DNA of 64,000 bases from Chloranthus sessilifolius (taxonomy: Eukaryota; Streptophyta; Magnoliopsida; Chloranthales; Chloranthaceae), in contig CM037587.1 in assembly GCA_021018995.1 (NCBI GenBank), positions 67,661,604 to 67,725,603 on the forward strand, in the 5' to 3' direction. Made by a program: the position numbers and the translations under genes. Numbering within the stretch: the first letter of the stretch is position 1; each line of letters starts with the position of its first letter. Below are positions 45,890 through 56,094 of this stretch, piece after piece. A model generated the notes under the pieces. The model saw only the letters and a list, made by a program, of their open reading frames with translations, had not been told where the DNA came from and ran no database searches.

Positions 45890-47060
45890 AGACTAACTCA
45901 CCAGAGATCGTAGGGCATCTGCTGGCTAAGCCCTCAGCTCGTCCTCTACCGTCTCGGCCTAGAAGACCGAGGTCGTCAGGGAGCACAGCATCTCCTCATC
46001 AGGACAAGGAGCACACCCTGTCTGCTCCATTGCCCTGTGGAGGGCATTCAGCACTCTGCGAATGCCCGCACCGTGGTGACCCTCCTCTAATGCGACCAGC
46101 CCCTACCTCAACATTGAAACAGACTTAGGACTGCCAACTGCAAAAGAGTCGTTCCCATGGAAGGGGCGTGTGAAGAGTCAACCTCCGCCGAGCTCCTAGA
46201 ACCATCTCACAAACTCTCAGGCATCTGCCTCATCGCGTGCCCCTGTCACCCTGGTCCCCCCGGCCTTGAAATCAGCAATCTGAGCCTCCATCTTCGATGC
46301 GAAGTTTCGACCAGGGGGACCATCATCCGCTTTGCCACCCTGTGGTGAATCTTTGAGGGGACTCCCTGAGGGAGCCCCAGATGCCGAGCTGCCCGAGAAA
46401 GGTGGATGCGCTCCACCTTCTCAAAGCAGTGGACCCAGATATCCACATCAAAGAAGGGCCGGCCAGACTGAATCACTGGCTGCTCGGCATCTACCCTGAG
46501 TGCATAGGGCCTCAAAATCCCCTATAGCTAGAAACAAAGAAATAGTCATTAATAAATCCAAATCCCGAGAAGTTAAAATATTGACAACATAGATAACACA
46601 TACCTACCCTGCATGCATATCCTCAAAGAGACCTCACGCGATCTGTAGATCTAAAGAATGGTGACGGCGCCCTAACGCCCTCCGCCACACGTGCATCCGC
46701 AAGAACGTAATAGTGATCTCCACAGGAACCCACGGGCGTAAGAAGGTGAAGTGGTTGTACGCTCATAACTGGAAGAACACCCAAAAAACTATCACTAAGA
46801 CGAAAGACTAAACAACTAAGATAACGAAGAAGCCAACGATTAACGAAAACTTACCGAAAGGAAAGGGAGGAAACCACCGATAGTGGCCACACCTCTCCCT
46901 CTACGGTACAGTTGCTCGTAGAGGTATGCCAATGTCGCAGTGCCCCAGGCATAAGTGGGAACTCAGTCCAGGTTCCCGAGTAATGCCAGGAACTACCCGG
47001 TGATGCATCCCCGAGTGGAAGAAGAAAAGAGCACTGCCCCAAGGAAGTGCATAAAAAATG
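45890..47060 (-). pseudogene. antisense PMD gene of element B, C-terminal part
   Basis: Continues the PMD gene beyond the MULE. It reads MHFLGAVLFSS, then VPTYAWGTATLAYLYEQLYR and, after a CTTTCG|GTAAGT donor and a CTTCCAG acceptor (about 46853 to 46772), YNHFTFLRPWVP-type sequence. It then has the exon GRPFFDVDIWVHCFEKVERI with AARHLGLPQGVPSKIHH, and an exon ALHRAMEQTGCAPCPDEEML. Intron positions match element A. Several stops. The N-terminal part lies at 54294-55412. Confidence 0.8.
47052..47060. other. 9-bp target site duplication, left copy
   Basis: TAAAAAATG directly before the MULE left end; the identical TAAAAAATG lies at 54285-54293 directly after the right end. A 9-bp duplication is the Mutator superfamily hallmark. 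Confidence 0.95.
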
Positions 47061-47190
47061 GGGAAATTTGCATTTTCGGCCCTAGAATTTTGCTTATTTG
47101 CAGAAACGGCCCTATAGTTTCACTCCTTGCATAACAGGCCAACTCCAAGCTTAGTTGAATCCACGTCACCTCCTACTTGCCAAGTCAGCA
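47061..47190 (+). repeat. left terminal inverted repeat of the MULE
   Basis: Begins GGGAAATTTGCATTTTCGGC and ends CTTGCCAAGTCAGCA. Pairs with 54156-54284 with about ten differences, including one extra A. Confidence 0.95.
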
Positions 47191-47359
47191 TGGATTCCAA
47201 GCGTCGCAACATTAGATTAGCGTTGCGCTACAACGCCGCCATGTCAGCCGCGGCGATATTTAAAAAAATAAGAAAAGACTTTTCATTTATACTTCTCACT
47301 TTCACTTTTACCTTCCAGAAGAGAAAAAGGGTGATTGAAGGTAATTTTTCTAAATCTCT

Positions 47360-47530
47360 GAGATAGCGGTCCGCTATTCCAGGATAGCGGCCCGCTACTC
47401 CAGGATAGCGACCACTTCTCGAGATAATGACCCTCTACTCCGGGATAGCCGGCTACTCCGAGGATAGCGATCGCTATCACAGAGTAGATCGCTATCTACT
47501 AAATAGCGGATCGCTATACGCTATTTATTA
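47360..47530. repeat. palindrome array 1 of the MULE (upstream of the Ulp1 gene)
   Basis: About eight consecutive units of roughly 20-21 bp, for example GATAGCGGTCCGCTATT, GATAGCGGCCCGCTACT, GATAGCGATCGCTATC and AATAGCGGATCGCTATACG. Each unit is itself a palindrome. The array ends about 75 bp before the ATG at 47604. Confidence 0.9.
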
Positions 47531-47603
47531 ATTTTATATTTTTAATAAAAATAAATAATTATGTTTAAATACGTTCTATGCAGTTCCTTTCACATATACT
47601 AAG

Positions 47604-50600
47604 ATGTCGAAGTCGAAGCCGTTAAAGCCCTTTGGAAAGTGTACAGGTATTAGTGTTAGAAAATTTTACATGCATTGCAACGAAGAGAGGAAGAGGATGC
47701 TGGATGAATCAATTTTTGGTCATCTATTTAGGATGTCTGAGAAGTTAATCTTTATTGGAGACTTAATTGAGGCAATTTTAAGCTTTTGGGTGAAAGATAA
47801 CATGTTTAATGTGAAAAACACCAAGTTAGTTTTGCAAGAGGCCGATATATCACTGATTTTAAGATTAAATATGTTGAAAATTTTTGAAGAAAATGAGTCT
47901 GAGCAAAGGACTATAAGAGAAGAGGAAGCCATTCGGTACAAATTCTTTAGAGAACAGCCGGCTAGAAGATCTCGTATCGAAGAAGTCATAGATAGTGCCC
48001 ATCTTTCTGAAGATGAATTTTTGAAATTATCATTGTTATTTCTTGTATGCTCTTTTCTACTTCCGGACACATATCAGGAAGTTGATAGTAAATATTTAAA
48101 GCTAGTTGATAACTTAAAATGCTTCAACCAATATCCGTGGGGGCTTGAAGTTTACAATAATTTAGTTGATTGCATAAAAAAAGCGATTGGGAGAAGAGAA
48201 TCAGCAAAAGTCTCAGAAAAGGGACAATACAACATATACGGTTGCACTATAGCGTTACAGATATGGGCGTTGGAGAACTTTCCTAGAATCGACACTCCTC
48301 GTACACAAATGAAAAATCCATTTCCGAGGCTACTAAAATAGGAAGCTCTAAAAGTCAGCCGTACTCCAAATTATTACAGAGAAAAAATTCTTACGTCTCC
48401 GGTAATTGTCGAACTTGATTATGAGAAACATGAACTACAATATCTATCAGTTCGACAATTCTTCAGTCATAGGGAGAGAGAAAGGGAAGTGTTAGTTGAA
48501 AAACCGATAAAAAAAAGGGATTACCCTACCGAAAAAAGGGAATATCCATTAAAAGAAAAAGAGATAAGTGAAGAATACGATAAAGATAATGATGACGACG
48601 ATGAATCTGACAGTGATGGTAATAAAAAATACGAATTCGTATTACGTCATCAAAAAGAATTAAAGGGAAAGCTAACAATTAGAGAACAACCGGCTAGTCA
48701 TCCCGAGCTCCTAAATGAAGTTAAGGTGTTTAGAAAAGAATGTTCGTCCCTACGCAAGGCTGTTAAAGAAATTAAGGGCGATTTCAAACGTGCTTTCACC
48801 ATGTTAAAAGGGTAGGCATTCACAATTGAGCATCAGGGAAGGGAGAACAAGAGTTTAAAAGAGGAGTTAGAGAAATTAAAGAGTGAAAATATGGTAATTA
48901 GGAACAAACTTACAAAGGTTTAATCTCATTTGACAAAGGTATAAAATTAATATAAATATTATTATTATTTAATAATTTTAATGCGGACCGCTATCTCAGG
49001 ATAGCGGACCACTAAGTCAGGATAGCGGACCGCTATCTCATGATAGTGGACCGCTATCTTAGGATAGCGGACCGCTATACCAGGATAGCGGTCCGCTATC
49101 CTGAGATAGCGGTGAGATAGCGGACCTATTTTTTTAAACTTTTTTTTTTAATTTTTTTTTTTTTTTTTCTTATATAGGATGAAATTATCTCTATACTATT
49201 TGAGACCTTTGTTACTCCTAAATCTCCTGCCCCAGAACCAGCCCCTCACCCCTCATCAGCTGCTAAATCCCCTTCTTCTCGTCACCCTGCTCCAATCACT
49301 CAAACTTCTAAACCCCCTTCTCCTCATCCTGCCCCAATCACTCATCACCACCCTGCCCTAATCACTCAAACTTCTAAACCCCAACCGCCGGTTGAAGATA
49401 TAGATAAAGGGGTTGATCTGCCAGTAACTTAGCCAACTGTTGAGTCGCAACCGGCGTCTTTTAACCCCTTATTACTGAAGATTCCTGCTTCTACTAAGGG
49501 CACGTTATACAAGCTTCGAAATCGAACCAAAATAAAGTCGCCAACGGAAAAAATCACTATAAATAAAAGAAAAAAAGTGGAAGAACAAGAAGAAGAGGTT
49601 CCAGAGTCAATGGAACACAAATTTATGAGGAGCTTATGGAATCGGCCTGCGGAAGAAGATTTAGTGATCATTAATCTGCGACCTAGACGTCACCGTAGAG
49701 CATTTAAAGGTTTTGAAGGGAAGATCATGGTTCGATAACAAAGTTATCGATCTGTATTTGAAAGTTTTAGACAGTAGAAATGATAATATGTTCGTGGAAA
49801 TGGCGGAGAAGAGCTGGTTTGCATCGGCTTCTGCATTGGTATTATTTTTATTTTTTATTATTTGATTTCATGATTTAATTTATTTATCTGCCTTTTTTTA
49901 CGTCATTAATAGATAAAAATACGTTGAATACTTTTGCCCAATAATGAGTTATTTTCATATTAAATTTCAGACCTTAATTATATCGGACCTTGTAAAGTTT
50001 CAAAAATTTGTCCGTGATGAAAATTTGGAGCCACTGGATGAAAAGGGTAGATGGGAGACCTATTGCGACAGGTGGCAGATTCGCTACCAAGCGAAGCCAC
50101 TTGAGCCACTCTTTCAAACTACTTCACGCGGTATTAATGCTATCGATTGTGGCACGGTAAGTTATTTTTTGATAGCGATCACACTTTTAAAGTTTATTTC
50201 ATTGACACATTACTAATTAGATTTACGATTGCACGCAGGTATTTTTTCCAATGCATAGCCAGAGACACCATCATTGGGCATTAGCTATCGTTTCCGTAAC
50301 GGACCGCGTTATAAAGCTTCTAGACCCTGCCGATCGAGAGTGTTCGAAGAGGTTTAATATGCACAAAGATTCGTTGGTACATCACCTGTCGCGACTTCTT
50401 TACACTTTAGGATTGAGTTCTGCTCTCGATCAACAGTGGCAACTTACTATCATAAATAGTGTTGATCTTCCCCTACAAAAGAACGGTTGGGACTGTGGGG
50501 TTTTTGTACAGAAATACGTTGAATACTTTTCCGAGCGGCGGAAAGTAGATTTTGAAGAGAGAGACATGCAACAATTTCGAGCTGAAATTGGACATTTATT

Positions 50601-50619
50601 GTCCACGTTTGGAACTTAA
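47604..50619 (+). pseudogene. DUF1985 / Ulp1-like cysteine protease gene of the MULE
   Basis: Four-exon model: 47604-48938, 49178-49838, 49971-50156, 50239-50619, all GT...AG. Exon 1 begins MSKSKPLKPFGKCTGIS and carries a DUF1985-like domain (CNEERKRMLDESIFGHLF, LILRLNMLKIF, SLLFLVCSFLLPDT, YPWGLEVYNNLVDCIKK), then an acidic and coiled segment. Exon 2 is a Pro-rich linker followed by basic sequence. Exons 3-4 form the C48 (Ulp1) domain: HHHWALAIVSV, IKLLDPAD and NGWDCGVFVQKYVEYF supply the His, Asp and Cys of the catalytic triad. TAG stops at 48339, 48813 and 49430, a TAA at 48921 and a frameshift near 49720 make it a pseudogene as annotated, although the protease exon is intact. Such proteins would cleave SUMO-like substrates; a role in transposition or anti-silencing is inferred. 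Confidence 0.85.
48981..49127. repeat. palindrome array 2 of the MULE (in intron 1 of the Ulp1 gene)
   Basis: Seven or so units of GGATAGCGGACCGCTATCT type at about 20-bp period, within the predicted intron 48939-49177 whose 3' end is a long T tract followed by TATATAG. Confidence 0.9.
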
Positions 50620-50739
50620 TTTTTATTTTTTGACTTGTTTATTTTGTTTTGTATATTATGATTCAAATTATTGAGATAATGAATGCATTTTTTGTATACT
50701 TCGAGGTCCCGCAAGAAAACTCATTACAAATTTAATCAT

Positions 50740-50775
50740 CAACTCTCTCTTTCTCTCTCTCTCTCTCGCTCTCTT
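50740..50775. repeat. CT microsatellite in the MULE intergenic spacer
   Basis: A (CT)n-rich run, ACTCTCTCTTTCTCTCTCTC and so on, between the two convergent genes. The rest of the spacer 50620-51191 is AT-rich without recognised features. Confidence 0.8.
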
Positions 50776-51191
50776 TATTCTTTTAATTCATAGGTTATTG
50801 ATCATTAACAAGACAATTTTTCTGTAACCCTATGGAAAAATGCTTTTCTAGATGCGTTCCAAAGACTACGAGGAGACACAGCCATTGATCCATTTGATCC
50901 ATTTCTCGCCGAAAACGAATCGCTTTAGGATGTATAAAAGAAAATCCCAGTGGACATTCATCAAAATGGATGACCAAACTGAGGATACACAACCTTAAGA
51001 TCAAATTAAGTCAGGTTTGAGACTCTGAGTAGGTGTTTACACTATTCAAATTTAACTCTCTAAATCATAATTCATGGTTAATGAAAAATTTTATTGATCA
51101 AAAAAGACTAAAAAAAGTGATTTTATATTCTAACAAATTTACAAGAGCGGCAGTTATGTCCATATTCATTACAATTTTTACACCGTAGTGG

Positions 51192-53696
51192 TCAAACTTC
51201 GCCTTTAGATCGTATCCTCCTTTTCTTTGGGCGACCAGCTTGGCGTATGTTGTGCGGAGGTAAAACCTCGATATCTTCCCTTATAACTGCCCATTGGCGT
51301 TTACCAACGGTCGGAACAAATTGTTCTTTATAAGTTTCCCTAAATAAGGCACTGGTAAACCAATGATCACAAAATTGAGGAATCTCTTTATCCATATTTC
51401 TACGTGATAATGTAGCAATCGCATGCGAATATGGTAATCCAAGGATAGCCCAACGTCTGCATGTACAAGTTCGCTTCTCTAGGTCGACACTGTGAGTGTA
51501 TTGCCCACGTTTAACTTGAAATGTATCGTGACCATAGGGAATAACGTTCTTTCGGGCCCACCCTGAATTTCGTGTTATGTGCTCTTCCGCCATCGGTGTT
51601 AATTCATGTGTCATTTTATTTCCTTCTTCCTGACGCCGAAGGTAGAATTCGACTACGTTCGTGCGAATGGTTTCTAACATTGTCACGATCGGTTCCTCTC
51701 TAGCTATCTTCAACACACTGTTAATGCTTTTAGCTATATTTGTTGTCAGCATGTCATAGCGCTTTCTTGAAAAATATGCGTGTGCCCAGAAATGGTCACC
51801 GACTTCTTTAATCCATTTTATACATTCTGGGGGGGCCTGGTCTTGTATTTTTTGTAAAATTCTTTTGAGTTTTGCCTCGGAGAATGCACGGGCAGCAATC
51901 CAAAACAACAGTCGAGAGATTGTATCCTTGTATGTATAAAAAAGATTCAAAGATAGGTGTCGCATACAGTAGCTGTGAAATGCATTAGGAAAAATATTAT
52001 GCATAGCTTCCATCTACCCCTTCTGCCGGTCTGATATCAATAGAAATTACTCTTCAAATTCCTCGATTACGCGTTTCCCTAATAGATCAAGGAACCATGT
52101 CCAATGATCTTCATTCTCTTTGGGTACAACACCGAACGCTATAGGGAATAAATGTCTATTACCGTCTATCCCCGTAGCTATTAACAACACTCCATTGTAT
52201 CGTCCGCGCAAATGCGTTCCATCTACCGCAATTATTCTTCGCAAAGTATTACGATAGCTCCTAATGCAAGGTCCAAATGCTACGAAGAGCCTCTGAAAGG
52301 CATTATCAGGCTCGCGACACAATTCGGTCTGTAGGTCTGGGTTAACTCGCTGTAATTCGGCGATATAGGACGGTAACATCTTAAATTTCTCCTTCCAGCT
52401 ACCTCGGATGTCGCTTAAAGCCATTTCTTTCCCTCTCCATACTTTCGAATAACTTACTGTTATACCATATTTTTTTTCAATATAAAAAATTATTGAAGCA
52501 GGAGTCTCGTCAAAGCCTTTTAACAATTTATCCCTCACGAAGGAAGCTATCCAAGAATTTGTACACTGGCGATGTCCTCTTCCGAAAGCTGGCATTCCAT
52601 ATGTATGTTGCGGGCGAAATGTCTTCACGACGAACGTGTCCACACCCACCAATTTTGATGCATGGATTCGCCAAGCACACTGTAATTGAATACAGCTTGC
52701 GGTAACTCGAAGAGGACTGGTTTTTATTGGTTTAATTTGAAAATTATTTGCCATTGCAAACTCTCTAAGGGCTTTTTAAAAGGTTTTTTTATTTCTGAAT
52801 GCCTGACCGACAGTTAATGGCCCCCCTTCATACAGTTATTCATCATCTGAATCCATATACTCTCCTTTCGAGTCATTAAGCTGATAGTCTTCGTCCACCA
52901 TAGGTTGATCAATTCCCCTATTAGTATGAACACGCGAAGTGGGCAAGGAGGGCAGTGATTCAGTATTTTCAGGATCACTATCACCGTCGTCGACTGGAAT
53001 ATTATTACGTGCTTGGGGTTGAGTCCATCGAGGTATGGTTAGTGTTCGCACCAGTGCTTTGGCCTCGATTACCGTTTGCTTCGAAGCAATTTGTTCAGAA
53101 GGCCATTTGTATGGACTAATGCCTCCCAAAAATGTTTCCCACTGATTCCAATCAAATATGTTGTTCACCGCTTCATCGCTATGCTGACATGTATTGTCCA
53201 TCGGATTCATTTGAGGATAATATCCTTGATCTTCATCGTCTTGTCTCATTGGAACGTCTGAAGACGCTATTGGTTCCGTGACATGAGTGATTAATGTAAT
53301 GTCCATCGGATTCATTTGAGGATAATATCCTTGATCTTCATCGTCTTGTCTCATTAGAACGTCTGAAGACACTATTGGTTCCGTGACATGAGTGATTAAT
53401 GATTTCTTGATATAAACATTTATCACACCATCACCAATACGATATGCTCTAAATAAGTTAGCAAGATCATCAAAGTCCGACAATTCAGCAAGCACCAACT
53501 CCTTCCCGATGCGCAATGAAACGAATAGGGAAATTGAATGCTCTTCCGGTTGAGTCCTACTAATATTGTACATTTTCTGCTTAAATTGATCAAACGGTAT
53601 ATTGTCTTTGATTACAACAATCTTCCGATGTCCACCGTTGTAAGTATCATCTCTAACACGGATCCCATTGAAATTACAAAGAATGGGAACATCCAT
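51192..53696 (-). pseudogene. MuDR-type MULE transposase with four in-frame stops
   Basis: One uninterrupted frame of 834 codons from ATG at 53696 with no frameshift but four stops (about 52836, 52787, 52047 and 52014). N-terminal PB1-like fold (FNGIRVRDDTYNGGHRKIVV onward), an acidic linker with a 35-residue tandem repeat, MuDR DNA-binding domain (CIQLQCAWRIHASKLV, then HTYGM), transposase core with VDGTHLRGRYNGVLLIATGI, then SDRQKG and CMRHLSLNLF, and a SWIM zinc finger CTCRRWAILGLPYSHAIA, where the third Cys ligand is Tyr. It ends in a basic tail GRPKKRRIRSKGEV. The stops, and the changed zinc ligand, predict an inactive protein unless stops are read through. It transposes the element by binding the terminal repeats (family knowledge). 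Confidence 0.92.
53196..53405 (-). repeat. 105-bp tandem duplication inside the transposase linker
   Basis: Two consecutive 35-residue units, each LITHVTEPI.SSDV.MRQD followed by EDQGYYPQMNPMD, with only three to four residue differences. An acidic segment between the PB1-like domain and the DNA-binding domain. Confidence 0.9.
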
Positions 53697-53820
53697 TTCA
53701 ATCTACAAATATTAAAAAAAATGAAAATTAAACCTTAAACCCTAAATTGGTCAATACAATGGAAAAAATAAATAATGGAAATTAAACACTAAATTGATAA
53801 TAATAATAAAATTAATCAAG

Positions 53821-53914
53821 GTAGCTAGCGTCCCGCTATCTTGAAGTAGCGGTCCGCTATCTTGAAGTAGCGGCCTGCTATCTTGAAGTAGCGGCCCGCT
53901 ATAGCGGGCCGCCC
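53821..53914. repeat. palindrome array 3 of the MULE (upstream of the transposase)
   Basis: Four units at 22-bp period, AGTAGCGGTCCGCTATCTTG type, then GCGGCCCGCTATAGCGGGCC. Located about 125 bp upstream of the transposase ATG at 53696. Confidence 0.9.
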
Positions 53915-54155
53915 CATTTTTGCTTTTCTAACTAAATAAACAACAGCTTGCTAAAAATTCTTTCTTCCCAGTTATCCTTTGCGTTGATAGGGTTGATCTG
54001 AACAGGTAAAAGCGATGATGTTAGGGTTGGTTTGAACTCTGAACTACTAATGGGAAACGGAATAGAGAAAATAAGTAGCGGTGAATGAATTCGTATGATC
54101 TTACAATATATATTATATATATAAATAATATAAATAATATAAATAAATCATGCTG

Positions 54156-54284
54156 TGCTGACTTGCCAAGTGGGAGGTGATGTGGATTCGGCTAAGCTTG
54201 GAGCTAGCCTGTTATGCAAGGAGTGAAACTATAGGGCCGTTTCTGCAAATAAGCAAAATTATAGGGCCGAAAATGCAAATTCCC
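54156..54284 (-). repeat. right terminal inverted repeat of the MULE
   Basis: Reverse complement of 47061-47190 with about ten differences; outer end GGGAATTTGC read on the minus strand. Between array 3 and this repeat (53915-54155) lies AT-rich sequence without recognised features. Confidence 0.95.
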
Positions 54285-54293
54285 TAAAAAATG

Positions 54294-55412
54294 CATGGAG
54301 CACTCGGTCTGTTGCCACTCCCGCCTCCACAACAGGCTCTCAGTGTGCCATTGCCTCACAAGGCTCCTGGAATAACACTCTTGGCTTCGAGTGGCATCTC
54401 GGAGGGATAAAGCTGCTGGCAAACGTGTCGAAGAGCCAGGTGATGCGGACCACTCCTGTCACCAATCCGCTAAAGCGATATGTGACTCCAAGAATCTCCT
54501 TGCATATTGTCAAATAGTCCCCCTCCATCTGGCCAGTCACTGGCTTCCCCTCGAATCTGAGTCCGGTGATGTAGACTCAGTCTTTCGGAGTCGACAACAA
54601 CATCCCGACTGGGACGAGCAGTGCCTGCTACTCCTCCCTCCATAGCTCCAAGATTGCCCTGATTAGACCCCGGTTGACTTGGAAAGGCTCCAACTCCTGA
54701 ATCGGCCTGAAGCCGAAAGCCGCTAACCATGCCTGTTGGAACTCAGGCAGGGCACGATGCTAGGCATGGGACTCCGACCACGCAGTGTTAATAGCTAGCC
54801 CCCGGGGCTCCTAACAAGTGATAAACAAAAAATGAGAAAAAACAAAATAAGACTAACAACTACTCTAAAATTGACAAGAACTATGAGCAACAAGTAGACA
54901 TAAAGTAGTAAAATAGTAACACGTACGATAATCATAGACCACGACGACAGTCTACAATTAAGCACGTAAAGCATGATAAAATTAAAACAGAACAATAAAA
55001 TAAACATGACCTAAAACTAGATACGAAGATGATGCATGAATGCGCACGTACACTAGATGCATGTTTGACATAAATTAAAATGGTTTCCAGATCCTAGATG
55101 TCTACGTTATAACCTAAATGCCTAAGTAATAAAGGAAGACTCTTGCTCGTGGGTACCTACTTGGTCTCATGCGAAGAACTCCTCTAGCGGAATCTGGATC
55201 GCGGGCTCATGTGGAGCAACATCATCCTTATCATCCTCATCCTCATCGTCACCACCCTCCGGTACATCCTCTCGCACCACTACCTCAGTGTCACCCTCCA
55301 CCACGGCCTCAGTGCCAGTGCGAACCTCAAAAGTCTCACCGACCTCCCCCACCATCATCCGCTCCAACTCAAAAGTACTCAAGCCAAGTCTATCACTGCC
55401 CTTAGACTCCAT
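54294..55412 (-). pseudogene. antisense PMD gene of element B, N-terminal part
   Basis: Exon 1 starts at ATG 55412 (MESKGSDRLGLSTFELERMM), acidic, ending EEFFA with TGA where element A has TGG, then a CAA|GTAGGTACC donor near 55160. The acceptor CACTTGTTAG lies near 54812. Exon 2 gives AWSESHA, ALPEFQQAWLAAFGF, the PMD core VNRGLIRAILELWREE, FEGKPVTGQMEGDYL, FSGLVTGVVRITWLFDTF and IPPRCHSKPR up to the MULE insertion point. In-frame stops replace Trp and Gln/Arg codons, but the frame does not shift. Confidence 0.82.
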
Positions 55413-55582
55413 CTCAGGATAAAAAGCTCGAAAAACTGAGAAGAATGGAAGAAACTGTGTTCGAAACAGACGAACGGATTGTGAGATATCGCAAAAGCAC
55501 AAAAATCTGAGCACAAGGAAGCAAGGAAGCAGAGAATCGAAGACAAAACCAGAAAGCATGAGAGAATGAAGGCTCCCCTGAT

Positions 55583-55589
55583 TTATATA
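55583..55589 (-). promoter_or_regulatory. TATA box of the element B PMD gene
   Basis: TATATAA on the minus strand about 170 bp upstream of the PMD ATG, the same spacing as in element A. Confidence 0.65.
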
Positions 55590-55594
55590 GGACA

Positions 55595-55935
55595 TGAGCT
55601 AGTCGCGCACCTGGAAATGGGTGCACAATTGGATTCGGTGCTCGTGCACAAGCGCATAATACAAATTAAGTGCACTGTAAAGCACACGCAAATAGTTTGT
55701 CGCTTGCCCAAAAACCAATCACACGTCCTATGTACTGTGCGCAATTCCAAAAGTCACCCGCACAGTGACCGGTTGACTCTTCTATTACGCGCACCAAACA
55801 GGGCACGTAATAGGAATATATGCCACTAATAGGTGCACAATAGCCCTGTAAGACCCTTTCGAAGGCCTGAATCGCGTGTGGCCCACCTGGTGCACAATTC
55901 AGTTAAACGTGTTGCCCACTATGCGCAATTACCCA
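55595..55935 (-). repeat. GCGCAATT-type array upstream of the element B PMD gene
   Basis: Contains TAGTCGCGCACC, GTGCACAATTGGATTCG, AAGCGCATAATAC, GCACGTAATAGG and TGTGCGCAATTCC. Sequence has diverged from 21620-21970, but the motif vocabulary and position are kept. Confidence 0.75.
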
Positions 55936-56094
55936 GGCCTGACAAAAAAAATATACACAGCAACAATGGCCATGGATGAGTCCATACACTTGGGCATTCA
56001 CACAGACAATGCTCACAACATAGAAGACACACCTCCAACGAAATAAACATATGCTCTTAAAAAAAAAAACCTAAAAAAATAAACACGCAAGACG

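Larger units (their letters stand above)
47061..54284. mobile_element. MULE carrying transposase and DUF1985/Ulp1 gene
   Basis: 7,224 bp between 130-bp terminal inverted repeats and a perfect 9-bp duplication. Two convergent genes: a plus-strand DUF1985/Ulp1 protease gene (47604-50619) and a minus-strand MuDR-type transposase (53696-51192). Three arrays of ATAGCGGACCGCTAT palindromes lie upstream of each gene and in the first intron of the protease gene. MULEs that captured Ulp1 genes are known (Kaonashi/KI in Arabidopsis, CUMULE in melon, from memory). The intact ends and duplication suggest the youngest insertion event in this window. Confidence 0.95.

Noticed and set aside
47360..49127. 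Regularly spaced palindromic repeats resembling a CRISPR array
   Set aside because: Units are nearly contiguous with no unique spacers, and the context is a plant MULE; no cas genes.
55169..55439. Plus-strand His/Pro-rich open frames
   Set aside because: Shadow of the acidic first exon of the antisense PMD gene; the minus strand has the conserved ATG and splice donor.
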